From Sphagnum compactum (Eukaryota; Bryophyta; Sphagnopsida; Sphagnales), in assembly GCA_965153455.1 (NCBI GenBank), contig OZ234503.1:2170001-2234000 (forward strand): DNA of 64,000 nt, read 5' to 3'. Positions within the stretch are counted from its first letter, which is position 1. Each line of letters opens with the position of its first letter. This document shows positions 24,601 through 36,700 of the stretch, piece by piece. The notes under the pieces are model-generated. The model saw only the letters and a list, made by a program, of their open reading frames with translations. It searched no databases and had not been told where the DNA came from. A program made the translations under genes and the position numbers.

Positions 24601-26374
24601 AGCAGGTGTGCTAGATTGGTTCAGCTACTCTTGCGAAAGAGAAAGGGACAGAGCATGCTTATTTGCAGAATTTTGCTTCTTCCATTATCAAGCACAAATC
24701 CAGTGAAAACAATATTGGCATGATTGAAGAGAGTGTAAAGTTGACAGGACATAATCATTATGCCTCATCACTAATAGCAGAAGAGGAGTATTATGAAGTG
24801 TTTGTGGATTGTGCAATGTGTGGATTAAAATAGCACTTTGCAACTGAATCTATGTCTCTATGGAGCAGGTCTCCAAGAGCTGGACCAGGCCTGGCATGTT
24901 GCCTGCCAGGTAAAGGAAACACACTTGTCACAACTGGTTGGAATGTTTTTTGAAATCTTAGATGCATAAACTCAAACCATGCTTTTCACTGGAGCTCTGC
25001 ACTGGAATTAAAGGAATTACATCTCACAAGAGTGAATCATGGACCCTGACTCTTATACTGTGAGTCTTGCTAGCCTTTTTCATAAAAAGTATGCTCAAAT
25101 ACCGGGTTAAATGTCCAAATTCCTTGGCCAAAAGCCACTTCTAGTTCACCAAGGAGGCGAAACTTTTGTGAAGAAATTGGCACAGAGAGATTGTATTGTA
25201 TTTTACAGTCAGATGTGCTCAAGGGGACAAGATGGTGTCTGTAGCAGGTGTTTGACCAAGAACCTTGGGTGGCAAGCACAATGACTTTTGCTGGTTTACA
25301 AGTGTTTTGGCAGGTATGAATCTCATTGAGATTGGCTGGAAAAAGACCCAAAAAAAAGTATCAAGCAATAAATGTATGCATTGATATCTGGTTGATGCCC
25401 TGAGGGACAGCAGAGAAAAATGTGCAGTTGATTTCAGGCTGAAACATGTGAAATGGAGAGCCAATGAATCTGGCAGTATTGTAGCAGAAATTCTTAGAGA
25501 AACCCAGAACCATTGTTTTGTGAATGTAGACCTTAGCCTCACATCCATAGACTTTATCCCAAGACCCTAAGACTGAAATTAATTTTCACCTGTTCATGCA
25601 GATTCTGTTGCTGGCTTTTCACATTTATTGTGCAGCTATCAATCTCACCACGAATGAGTGGGTAAGTTGATTCCTTGGAGGCTTCCAGTTGTGTGAGCTT
25701 ATTCATACCTCACCCTTCAGACCCTGCATGAGGAAGACATGACACTGCAGGTGTGGATATGCAATGAGTGTGGCATTTCACAAGCTCAAGCAGAAGATAT
25801 GGAAGATACAGAGGATGGCATTCTGGTCCTGCCTAGCATCCAAGTCTTTTATGTTGTGTTTACCAGGGCATATTGAAGCTGTTTCTTGATTGGAAGGCTG
25901 AAGAATGCTTGTGCACTGAGTTGGTTTGCAGATCAAGTGGGAGAAGTATTCTGCCCTATACATCGAGATTCCTCCAAAACCCAGTGAGTACCAACCCCTT
26001 GAAGAGACAAACCAGAGGAAAATGTTGACTGTGGTCATATTGGCTATGTTGATAATCAATGACAGCACTGACAGAGCTTAAGGAAGGGTTCAGTGTTCCT
26101 TGTATTATACTCTTGTATAGTCTGCTTGGTTGTGCTCAAATGGTTCACCAATGAGACCTGTCCAAAACCAATCGGAATCCATGTTGCTGCCCTCTCATTG
26201 CCTATCCTGAATGCTGCTTTGGTGGCTTGTATGTACATCTTGCTTGGATCCTGAACTGACAAAGGACAGCATCACTGTGTTTCAGGTCGACCATTAGGAG
26301 GAAAGAAGTTTGTGAACCCTTATGACCAAGGCATCACATGGAACCTTCTTCAATTTTTTCGATCACGTGTTTAG
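21669..26374 (+). CDS. DHHC-type protein S-acyltransferase
   Basis: Twelve exons join in phase to give 355 residues: 21669-21798, 21931-22068, 22427-22481, 22869-23035, 23381-23439, 23763-23847, 24202-24285, 24625-24732, 24869-24909, 25602-25661, 25932-25983, 26286-26374. Family landmarks are all present: the Cys-rich domain PQRSQFCRQCNAW, DHHC at 201-204, CVG, TTNE (the TTxE motif) at 305-308 and NPYDQG near 337-342. Hydrophobic segments are LLSLLLPWLLAPAMFALVV, FVAAVIATTCGTYVAIL, FGFVALTLILTFW, VLFLGMLLAFIVAEFLFVW and ILLLAFHIYCAAINL, so it is a multi-pass membrane enzyme. It should transfer palmitate to cysteines of target proteins through an acyl-enzyme on the DHHC cysteine. The membrane and substrates are unknown. 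Small exons 3 and 5 rest on phase and motif continuity. Start is one of two adjacent ATGs (21669 or 21672). Confidence 0.85.
22612..22830. repeat. Partial duplication inside an S-acyltransferase intron
   Basis: The stretch from CATCTGT through TTGGAGCTTTTTCAGAGA, then GCAACAGACACAGATCTGAAT and CATCTTCTTCTTC, occurs twice (about 22612-22735 and 22744-22830). The first copy has extra internal sequence. It lies in the intron between exons 22427-22481 and 22869-23035. Confidence 0.7.
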
Positions 26375-28374
26375 TCAAGCTTTCTTCTGTGTTTGGACAA
26401 GCTTGTAGTATGAGGCTCTCCTGCAATCTCAAAACCCTTTTAGTTCATTCGGTGGAATCACGCAGGACTATTTGGAATGAAAATCAAGAGGGTCCCTGTC
26501 ATTGCTTGGGGTGCAATCATGTTCACTCCTACAAGTTCAAGTCCTCACACATTTGTACAATTGGTACTATCACACTCCTTGTATGTTAACATCTCAGTGC
26601 TTATTTTTCTTACCAGTCAAGATTTACTGTAGATTCTGACAATAATTCTGAGTACAGCTCATTGAAACTGGCACTGACCAATTCAGGAATCAGGTTTGCA
26701 ACTCAACATAAGTTATATCCAATAGTTGCAGTTGTCTCATGTGCCTCTGGTGCTTGTGCAAGCCTGCCATAACAGGATATCCAAACACAGGAATTTGTAT
26801 GGAAGCCTGGTCCATTAACTCTGCAGCAACCCTTGACCACACTGGACTAAGCATCAGTCCATATATCTCTGTGCCATTCTCCTGTGAAATGAGCAACATG
26901 CCCATGTTTCCATAACCTGCACCATGGAATGAGTTGTGGAATTAAGAATGTGTCTTGTTCCCTAAAATTCTGTAGCTCGTCTCATTTTTTATCCTTACTG
27001 TATCCTACAAGTGGGACATTCATCATCCATTTCATGGGAAGGCCTGAAAAGTGCAACTACATCCCAGAAGAACTGAGAGTAAGCAGCTTGTGTGTCATAT
27101 TTTTCGGAAGAGAGGATGATTTGTAAATATGACTGGAGAAGAACACGGGAATCATCAATCCCTGGAGATGGAACTCACAACATGGCAAGGTGAGTGCCCA
27201 CTGCCCACATCCTTTGCCTTTGATCTGTACATTCTATAGTGCCAGGGTTTTTCTGTTCTGTCATGTACCATTTGCTGAATACAACCAATGTGTTGTGTAG
27301 AATGTCAATGAGACCATCAACTTCACACAACTGCCTGGCAATAAATAGCTGCTTCCATCACTCCTGACTGACTTTTCCTACAAAACCCCAGGTTCCTAAT
27401 AACAGTTTTGATGCTTGATTTCACACCTGTCTATCAAAATCAGTTTTCCACTCACAAGTTGGAACCTTGCTGGCAGTGCAGGTGAAGGTGCACTGGAGTT
27501 ATTATGGTAGCAATGATGATAAGAATGAGGGCTTGAGCATTCCAAAGAATGGCCATCATGTCTGAAACACAAAGCTCTCCATCAAGTAATGTTTCAAATA
27601 CTACCGGAGATGTTAACAAACTGCTTCACTCTGGTAAACTGAACACTAATCTGTCCTCTTTCAATTTGCTGAACTTCATAGTGGGTTATATGTTTATATC
27701 TACGTTCCTAATTGTGGCCAACCTAAAAGGAAGGAATCCAATGGCGACCCTGTTACTATTGAACACTGTAGTACACTCCCAAGGGGTATCAATCTCTGAT
27801 CTCCAAAGAGATCGCTCTTGTGTTCATGAGGTTGCAGCCTAATATATGTGCGAAGCCTGTATCACCACCTGAATCCATTTCTCCAATCTTAAGATGTGTT
27901 TTTAGCCTCTTTTCATTACAGGCAAACCTCGGTGGAGAATGAGAACAATGGGTGGTTGTTTCTTCACACCTGAAACAAATCTTTAGTGCCATGAACTAGT
28001 AAAATTCCTGATAATGGCATTTCCTATAGCCCCCTTGCTGCACTGACAATTCCACAAAAAACTTGCTCTTCTTGAAACACTCATGCCTACCACCAGTAAC
28101 TGTGATCACAGCCTCTTGGATTCAGTTCAACACCGGAAGAAACTACCACTACTAGATCGATCTATAGAGCATGCTGCCTTGTTACTGTCAGCACTATTTG
28201 CGAACAGCAGCTTGATAAATAGCAAGGGCACAGATCATCCCTGCAAGGTGAATAAATTGAAGGCCTTTGCTGGAAAGACGATTGGGATATTTGTTTCCAA
28301 AGAGATCTAAAGTATAGTGCATCCACATGTACTAGTTGTGGAAGGATTGGAGGGTGGTTGTAGGTAAAGAAATG
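26375..28374. other. Downstream region without a recognised gene
   Basis: Gene-like base composition continues for about 2 kb past the S-acyltransferase stop codon. Short open frames at 27549-27842 and 28083-28310 (plus) and 26690-26920 (minus) have no recognised domain. They may be isolated exons of an unidentified gene or chance. Confidence 0.35.
26690..26922 (-). other. Isolated exon-like open frame
   Basis: Minus-strand frame following a possible acceptor (GGTGCAG) reads GYGNMGMLLISQENGTEIYG, then LMLSPVWSRVAAELMDQASI and PVFGYPVMAGLHKHQRHMR before a stop at 26690. The composition looks protein-like but I do not recognise it and could not connect further exons. Confidence 0.3.
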
Positions 28375-28570
28375 CCAGAATTTTTCAAATTTTTTAAAGA
28401 ACGTTTTGAAAACAGGATGCTTATGAATCTGAAAGGTCCTGTTGACAATCGATTGGGATCTTACATGGGGTTGCTGGGATTTTTCAAAATTTTAAAGAAC
28501 ATTTTGGAAACAGGATGCTTATGAATTTGAAAGGTCCTGTTGACGGTTGACTAAGATCCCATGTGGAGCT
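28375..28570. repeat. 98-bp tandem duplication
   Basis: Two copies of a unit containing TTTTTCAAA, AAAGAACRTTTTG, ACAGGATGCTTATGAAT and GAAAGGTCCTGTTGAC stand head to tail, 98-99 bp apart. Confidence 0.8.
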
Positions 28571-28579
28571 TATGAGAAT

Positions 28580-28740
28580 GTTGCCCCTAGGGTGCATTCT
28601 GCCAGATGGTTTGTCCCTAAAGCTCAGCTGTGATTCATTAGGAGGCAGAATGCGCCCCTAGGGTGCATTCTGCCACCTAGTTCATTCCCTAGGGAGCAGC
28701 CATGTCTCACCAGGAGGCAGGCTGTGCCCTGAAGGCGCAC
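28580..28740. repeat. 71-bp tandem duplication
   Basis: Two copies of a unit beginning GCCCCTAGGGTGCATTCTGC and ending in AGGAGGCAG start at 28583 and 28654. They follow directly after the 98-bp duplication. Confidence 0.75.
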
Positions 28741-30752
28741 ATATACCAATTGATAGGAGTAATTATATTTCACAAACATATACACATCACATATAAATGT
28801 AAAATTTTCATTTACATTAATGTATGTATAAGTATAATATAAGATGTGTAAGGCAATTTCATTTCATGTAACCCAGATAACTGTAAATGTAAAACACACC
28901 CAAAAAAACACATAAACTTGCCATAGCCTTACACATGAAATCAAAATAAGAATCATGGATTTTTCTTTCACATCCATCATTGTAAAATATACCAGTTTTA
29001 AATTGAAATCAAACTCTCATAAATGTTGTGGAAAAAGAGTCCACAAATAGATAGAATGTGCATATGCAAAAGGTATTGTCATTCCCCCATAAATAATTAA
29101 AATTACAACAAAATGGAAATATTGTACCTTTCATTGCCATGAAAAATATAGTTTCTAAGAATGAGGTATTGCAATTCCCACTCTCATTGAACTTTATGGT
29201 TTATAAAAATATGAAGGTATTACACCTCCCACTATCATTGATGATCATAAATTTCAAAACAATAGAGGTATTGATGCTATGCATCATCACAACAAAAGCA
29301 TGTGTGAAATGACAAGAGTTGGAATTCACTTAAAACAAGTTGCTAACAGATCTGACATCAATGCTAAGAGTAACAAGATGATCATAACACCGCCACCTAC
29401 ACCTGCAAAAAAAATAAATGAAAAGGATTAACATGGGGGAGTTCTCCTTGAACAATATAAGGATCACAATGAAAAGAAGTTGCAAAACAAGCACAAGAAA
29501 GGGGAGAACAAAATGACAAAACATGAAAGAGCTTGCTTGAAACAAGTTGTTGTAAAAGCTTGTAATAACACTAATAAGTGCATTTGTAAAAATCATACAC
29601 AAAGCGGGAGCTCACAAGACTTATCACAATGAAAGGGATTTTACAAGATATCATTTGTTGTGCACTCCTATGTTGATGCTTACAACTTTTGGTATCAACA
29701 CACATAAACCAAACAACATAATATCATCCTCACATAATGCTTACCATCCAAACAAAAAAAATTGAAAAGTATAAGGTCACATGTAATTGTGTAAGAATCC
29801 ACACTCAAAACACAAGATAGAGATCAAATCACAAAAATATGAGCAAATGAAACAATTGCAAAACAAACAAAACACATTGTATTTTGAAATTTCAAATCAC
29901 CAAAAGTGATTTGAGATCACAAAACTTGAGATTATATCCCAAACACAAAACATTTGAAGTCATATTCACATTGGAATTAATTCATAAATAATTTACCCTA
30001 ACTTACTTATAATAACTAAGACGTAAACACATAGCTAAAATAAGATTCCTAACACATTTTTCCATACTTATCTTCCTTTTTTTTTCTTACCTAGCTCCCT
30101 CTTCTACCTTCTTGGCTATCTTGCCCATTTATTCTTGTTTTTCCTTCTTTCTTTGCTAAACTAGCTCCTTTTCCATAGTTGTCATCTTGAATCCTATGAA
30201 AAACAAAGAAATTAAAAAAAAAATGCAACATGCATATGTAATTTGAATATTATATATTGTGCTAATTCATCCATTCTCCTACCAAAGAAATCAAGGTTTG
30301 CAACATGACAATATAGAGAAAGTGTTCCATGTACCAGTGTCATCGAATACAATGGTTATTTATAAAAATGAAGTTATTGCAGTGTAATTTACACTTGCAT
30401 GGCTTTACATGAGGAAACAAAGTACATGGGAAATTTTTCATAAATATTTTAAAAACATACACATGCATGTCATGCAAGTGTAAAGTGTAAAACCTAAAAA
30501 AATGTTCAATGAAAAAAGCAAGTATAAAAATTTGCAAATGTAAATACAAATGTTTTACAATAACAATTACATGATTTTCCATAACATGTTACACAACCAT
30601 TTATATTTACTCACACAACACCAATTCATACACAAACAAGACTTAGCATCACTTCGATTAGGGTTCATATACACATTTAAGGCATAACCAGCTTCCAATG
30701 GATGGTGCATTCATTGGTGGCTATTGGTTCATTCCAATTCTTTTATTTATTA
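28741..30752. other. AT-rich intergenic DNA
   Basis: No gene, RNA or clear repeat structure is seen. The sequence is A-rich on the plus strand with scattered ACAAAAC-like words. Confidence 0.5.
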
Positions 30753-31108
30753 CTAGTTTGAGCCCCGTGCATAATGCACAGGTGTGTGTATTTGACGGTA
30801 CATATTACAAAATGATGCTCAATGATATTGGTGTCGTAGTTACTTTGTTTATTTTAAATAAAAAATCTAGTATGAATCCATTTTTGCCTGTGCATTTGAC
30901 GATACATATTACAAAATGATACCTACCAACTACATTTCCAAAACCTCTTTATATACCACATTCCGCATGTATCTATCGAGACCCTGGCCGTTGAAAATCT
31001 TGATGTTTGCACTACTTGTGACCCGTGAAATAGCAACATAGAGCTGACCATGGGAATAGACTGGAGACGGCAAATATACCCGAACGTTGTTGAATGTTTG
31101 ACCTTGAC
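30753..31108 (-). mobile_element. Helitron 3' end with truncated helicase
   Basis: Read on the minus strand, the piece ends with the perfect hairpin GTGCATTATGCAC, ten bases, then CTAG at 30753-30756 followed by T. This is the canonical Helitron 3' terminus. The rest matches the left part of the large RepHel copy (about 33590-33920), including the last helicase motif region ([19 protein letters not shown] in the longer copy). Homology stops abruptly near 31108. Confidence 0.8.
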
Positions 31109-31740
31109 AGCTTAGTAGGGTTTCTAGAAATTACATGAATAAAATGAAGATTTTTGCCCTCAGCCCCCTAATAGCTTGGAAGCATTCCAAGAGGCTCATG
31201 TCCTTGGCCATAATGAATAGCTTGGACTTATTTCTAGGCTTACAATGATTGGAAAAGAAACTGATAATTTGTGATCTCTGTAGAAAAAAGCTGCATGCAA
31301 AGGAATGCAAGGACAAATGATAAAAGTTCAGGGGGAGAATTCCTATCCAGTACATTAAGGCGAAGGAGCAGAGGAGCACAACCAAGAATATTTAACTACT
31401 GGTTTACGGTAATTGCTCCAAAATTTGTATTACCCCATTATTCATCTTCCACCTTGACAAAGATTGCTGTGCAGAAATATGAGCTTTTGCTGCAAGCTCA
31501 AGGATGACATATGTAGAGTGAAGCTTTCCAATGTGGTTAAGGAAGAATAATATGAAATCACCTGCAATTATACCCATATGACAACAGAGGTGAACTGACT
31601 GTAGAAGCAAAGTCCTGCAAAAACAAAAAAACCACCCTGAACCTGTATGAATATAAGAACATAACTCAAGAATCGATGTAGAAATTTCCAACATATTCAT
31701 ATGCAGAAACCCCCCAACATATGTTGAACCTGGAAAGCTC

Positions 31741-32197
31741 AAAGCAACTGGCAGCTATGAACAATACGGAGCACCACGTCAAGTCGAATATGATCATCAG
31801 CGCTGGTGCTGCATCCAAACACAACGATCAGGTAAGTATTTGAATGAGAGTTTTCATTACCACAGAATATTGTATAAAGTCTAACTGCTACGGGTCATGA
31901 TGTACGTGCGATCAACTACCGATGGTGCAGGATGAAGCAGTGCAAAAGAACTTATACCCACAACATCGTTAAGCTGCTGTTGCTACTGCTGCTGCTGCTG
32001 TTGCTATTGCCGAATTGCCACATGACGTGAATCTGCACCAGATCAGGAGATTGTCGACATTGAAAGCTCATGCGGCAACAAGTAGCTCTGGTGATGAGGA
32101 GGAGATTCTGATGGAGATAATTCTCTACAACTTTGACCATGCAGACTATGTGGATCCTATACCCGCTGAAGTAGAGCCGCATCGTCTTGGAAAGTAA
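31741..32197 (+). pseudogene. Exon-intron fragment of an unknown host gene
   Basis: A plus-strand frame reads LAAMNNTEHHVKSNMIISAG up to the donor AG|GTAAGT near 31831. After about 100 bases a new segment follows the acceptor GTGCAG at 31930 (DEAVQKNLYPQHR, then an in-frame TAA). It continues as an alanine run and LPHDVNLHQIRRLSTLKAH to FDHADYVDPIPAEVEPHRLG and a stop at 32197. Intact splice sites with a premature stop suggest a gene fragment captured in the Helitron cluster. I do not recognise the parent gene. Confidence 0.45.
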
Positions 32198-32549
32198 TGA
32201 ATTGCGAAAGCCATGTGCAAGTTCCTCTTAATATAGCTTGTACAAAGTGTAAGTGCAGGGTTGCATCATCAAGTGCACCATCCCACCACACTTGTACACA
32301 CTGCTGCTAGCCCTATCAGACGTGTGCCACAGATGCAGCAGATGACAACCTCTCGCGACCTTTTCAATCTGTGTTTTTGTGTGTGTGTGTGCGTGCATGC
32401 ACGTCTGTCTATTTTCTTTGAGAATCTAAATAGCCGAAATTGCCATCCTTACTGTCTCGCTCGCCATCTTTCTTGATCATCTGCTCTCTTGCGTGCGCGC
32501 CTGCACGTGTGTCTGTTCTCTTTGTGAATAGAATAGTAAGAAAGGCCTA

Positions 32550-32700
32550 ATGCACAAGTGTGTGTTTAAAATAAATCAAACATGCACCTAAAACTGGTGG
32601 GTCTTTGCCGGTCCTAACCCACCCCATCCGGCTTAAATAGACATCCATCCCCGTCCAGCTTAAATAGACGGCTGACGGGATGGATGAATTAAGAAATTAA
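32550..32700. repeat. 145-bp direct repeat, left copy
   Basis: It matches the right copy at 32812-32965 nearly base for base, including TAAATAGACATCCATCCCCG and GACGGGATGGATGAATTAA. It follows a partial terminus hairpin (CTAATGCACAAGTGTG). Confidence 0.85.
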
Positions 32701-32701
32701 A

Positions 32702-32706
<5 letters not shown>

Positions 32707-32749
<43 letters not shown>
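32707..32749. repeat. TA microsatellite
   Basis: About 21 uninterrupted TA units separate the two 145-bp direct repeats. Confidence 0.95.
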
Positions 32750-32751
<2 letters not shown>

Positions 32752-32788
32752 ATAATTTTTCATTTTTCTATTTTATTATTATTTTTCA

Positions 32789-33204
32789 AGTTTGTGCCCG
32801 GTGCCTAATGCACAGGTGTGTGTTTAAAATAAATCAAACATGCACCTGAAACTGGTGGGTCTTTGCCGGTCCTAACCCACCCCATCCGGCTTAAATAGAC
32901 ATCCATCCCCGTCCGGCTTAAATAGACGGCTGATGGGATGGATGAATTAAAAAATTAAAACTTTATATATATATTTATATAAGATTTTTTTAATTAATTT
33001 ATTATTATTATTATTATAAACAAAAAAAAACACCGAAAACAGAGAATGAAAAAGAAAATGAAAAGAAAAAGACCACGTCCTCTGTACAGTAAATCTTGGG
33101 GGTGCCCCCCCTGGGACCGGGCATGAGGGGGCGGATTAAGGGGAAGCTTCATTCGTCCGGCTTCAGGGGAAGCTTCATTGTTCCTTTACTATATATAATG
33201 TCTA
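32789..33204 (-). mobile_element. Short non-autonomous Helitron-like element
   Basis: The left end is a terminus hairpin (GTGCCTAATGCAC, imperfect) at 32796-32815. The right end carries the signature CATTGTTCCTTTACTATAT at about 33178-33200, which also ends the elements at 38415-39258 and 41132-43703. Between them are the right 145-bp repeat and the family's GGCTTCAGGGGAAGCTTCAT words. Confidence 0.55.
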
Positions 33205-33374
33205 AGGAAGTTTTGTGCCATCTTGAAGGGGCTAATTTCAAAATGTTGATGTTTGGGTTAAGGGTCCAAGGTGGAAGGAAACTTCATCTTGTGAAGGGCA
33301 TTCCCAAAATTAAACCCATGTTGTTTACATGGGTGTGGATAATCATGCCCTCCACAATCAAACTTGTAAACATA
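33196..33374 (+). repeat. Duplicated 178-bp segment, left copy
   Basis: The sequence from ATGTCTAAGGAAG to CAATCAAACTTGTAAACA appears identical to 43704-43880. In both places it begins right after the same Helitron right-end signature. Here it is interrupted on the right by another terminus hairpin (33376-33405). Confidence 0.9.
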
Positions 33375-33740
33375 GTGTGTGCCCCGTGCCTAAGGCACAG
33401 GTGTGTGATAATCATCGCTTCCGCTTTCCTCACCGGCTTCACAGATTCGTGCCTCACCTTCGTAATTGGCATGCTTCTAGTTTTAAATAGATGGATGACG
33501 GGATGGATGAAATGTCCATCCGGCTGGATGACAGGATGGATGGACGGATTCAGGGGAAGTCGACCAAATGGACGGATTTAAGCCCCGCGCATAATGCACA
33601 TGTGTGTGTATTTGACGGTACATATCACAAAATGATGTTCAATGATATTGGTGTCGCAGTTACTTTGTTTATTTTAAATAAAAAATCTAGTATAAATCCA
33701 TTTTTATACTCAATACATATTACAAAATTAGACCTACCAA

Positions 33741-36700
33741 CTACATTTCCAAAACCTCTTTACATACGACATTTCGCATGTATCCATCGGGACCCTGGCC
33801 ATTGAAAATCTTGATGTTTGCACTACTTGTGACCCGTGAAATAGCAACATAGAGCTGACCATGGGAATAGACCGGAGACAGCAAATACACCCCAACGTTG
33901 TTGAATGTCTGACCTTGACTCTTGTTGATTGTGATCGCAAATGCCACTCGAACAGGAAATTGACGACGACGCAAAACAAATGGCCAGTCAGTCCCGGAGG
34001 GGGACATGATGATGCGGGGTATGAACACACGTTTGCCGACATTGTTCCCTGTGATGATCTCCGCTTCAATGACACGCTGACCCAATCTCTTGAGAATCAA
34101 CCTGGTACCATTGCATAATCCTATTGATTGATTGAGATTGCGCAACAAAAGAATTGGCACGCCCACTTTGAGTTGCAGCTCATGATTTGCGATACCGCTG
34201 AATCGCAAAGTGTTTAGAAAATCCACCGGATACAATGAATCCATTGAAACTCCTGCAACAACACTTGCACCTTCTTCTGTTGGAGTCAAAGAATTTGCGC
34301 TCAGGTACGTGTGCGATTCTTCAGATAGTGATTCTAAAATTGCATTGTTGACTTCATCAACGTCAGTATTTTTGGGGGCTAGAATGCTGCGTTGCATGAG
34401 ATACATGGCATCTCCAGAGTGGCACTAGTGATCCGGATAGATGGTTCGGATTAATCCTCTTAAGCTGCAATCTTCTGTTGGTAGTCTCATATGGGATGGA
34501 ATCTTGATCCAATCTGAATCGACACCTTCTTCTCCTGCAATCGCGGGAAGATTACCGTCTCCAACATCCAACACCCATTTGGCAAACTCTCGCTGCTCTT
34601 CAGAATTGCTTGCCATGACTCGCATGTTGACATGAAGACGAAGAATTGTAACATGCTGCCAAAGATGCGATCGAGGCAACGAAGCATTGACAATGTCTTC
34701 TCATCCTCCCTTGGGAACCACAAGTAAGATCTGTCGAAAATCCCCACCAAGGACCACGGTTTTCCCACCAAAGATTTTCTCGGTTGCTTGTGTGTCATCC
34801 AATTGCATCAAATCACGCAGCGTGCAATCAACAGCTTCGAAAGCTCGGCGATGCATCATCGGTGCCTCATCCCAAATGATTAGATCAGTTTTACGCACCA
34901 ACTCGGCCACTTTCATCTATTGTGTGATGTTGCAAGTTGACTCATCGTGCAAATCAATCGGAATCTTGAATCTTGAATGGGCGGTTCTGCCACTCGGAAG
35001 CAACAAAGATGCAATTCCTGATGAGGCAACTGCAAGCACGATTTTGCCTTGCCCTCGTAAATGGGATAGAAGTGTTGTCTAGACAAATGTTTTACCGGTT
35101 CCACCACTGCCATACACAAAGAATAGTTTACCCTCTTTGTTTGTCACGACATTCAAAATAGTTTCGTATGCGTTGCGTTGATCATCATTAAGCCTATCTT
35201 CTGCATTGTCCGCATCTGTGGTCAATGAATGCTGATCATAAGCCAGTTCTTCTTGGACCAATCGGTTTCCTCCATGAACAGAAGGGATGTAATTAAACTT
35301 CGGGAAGCGTTGGAAAATCTTCCAGGTGGTGTCCATTGCGCATGAGAACTTGATCGATCTCATACAATGCACGATCCTTTAACGCATCCTCAGGAAGCGT
35401 AACAGTTGGATCAGCACGCTCGCAGCGTGTCATTGCTTCAATGTCATCGCTCAAAGACTCCCAATGTGCATCCCATAGTTGTCTGGGATTCGTGACCTCA
35501 CAAAACATCAACATGGAGGCAAACATGTCACGCAGCTATCGTCCTGAGGCCCAAACACTGGCTTCTTCCAAGGCTTGATCCCATTCATTGTCGTCTGCAA
35601 GCAAACCCATCGCAATGCATGCATCTTTAAATGTGTCGTGCACTCTACCATCCACTGTCCGCAAATGTTCGTAGGATGTGGCACCTTTGACGCAGTTCAG
35701 CAACATTCGCAAATAGTAACGTTCACCCAATGTCGGGTGTGCATAATACATGCGACCAATGGCAAAGCCTCTTTTGCGCAGTGTCCATCGCTTCAACTTC
35801 CGATTCCACACCCATTGCTGAGGGAATTGATCGAATGTAAGGCTTCGTGCAACTTCCGATTCTTGATTTGTTTTGAACCATTCTGTGAGCATCGTTCTGG
35901 AAATGGCTGACTGTGTTGCCACTTCCTGCACATCATCGGCATCGCCAAACAACACCATTTACTGATTGGGCAAATGGTATTGCAGACGCTCAACGGTAGG
36001 AAACCGTTCATGCATATTAAACTTGAAGATGCGCCACGCTGCTTCCAATGTAGATACATATCGACAGTCGAGATATTTTTTAATTTCATCAGTATCGACC
36101 ACATTCCCTTCGGTGGCATTGTCGCTCTGGCGTGAGATCTCAACAGTCGCACGATCATGTCCTTTATATACGTACTTGAATAGATACTTGACTGCACGAA
36201 TATTGTTGCAGACCTCAACGTTGATGTGCGCATCGTATTTGGTCGATAAATAGACATTGTGCGGTACCACCCAACGATTGTCCAATTCAATGCCATGAAC
36301 CACAACTGTGTGCCCCGTATCTCTACGCCGATAAATAGGGTATCCGTTTACATCCGTCACCGTTTCGGATTGGAACTTACGTGGATATTGTTTTTTGCAT
36401 TTGCCTTCTTCCATGCACGGGGCATTTGGAAACGCAACTCCACATGGACCATGCATCGTGCATCTGGCAACTGTCTCGTGGGCCAACTCGTTTGTTTCTG
36501 AATTCGGAAGTTCAGCACTGATCATGCGGTCTACATCCTCGACCGTGTGTGGCTTGCAGTCTTCGGTAAAAAAGATGAGAATGTGTGCATGCGGTAGCCC
36601 ACGCTTTTGAAACTCAACAACATAGATTCCCGCAATCGTGCGTCCCAAAATATGGTTCTTGTGAATGTCATTGATCAACTCCTTCAGCTTGATTTTGAAC

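Noticed and set aside
28375-28740. A CRISPR-like array or a true satellite
   Set aside because: There are only two copies of each of two unrelated units with no spacers; this is simple tandem duplication in a plant genome.
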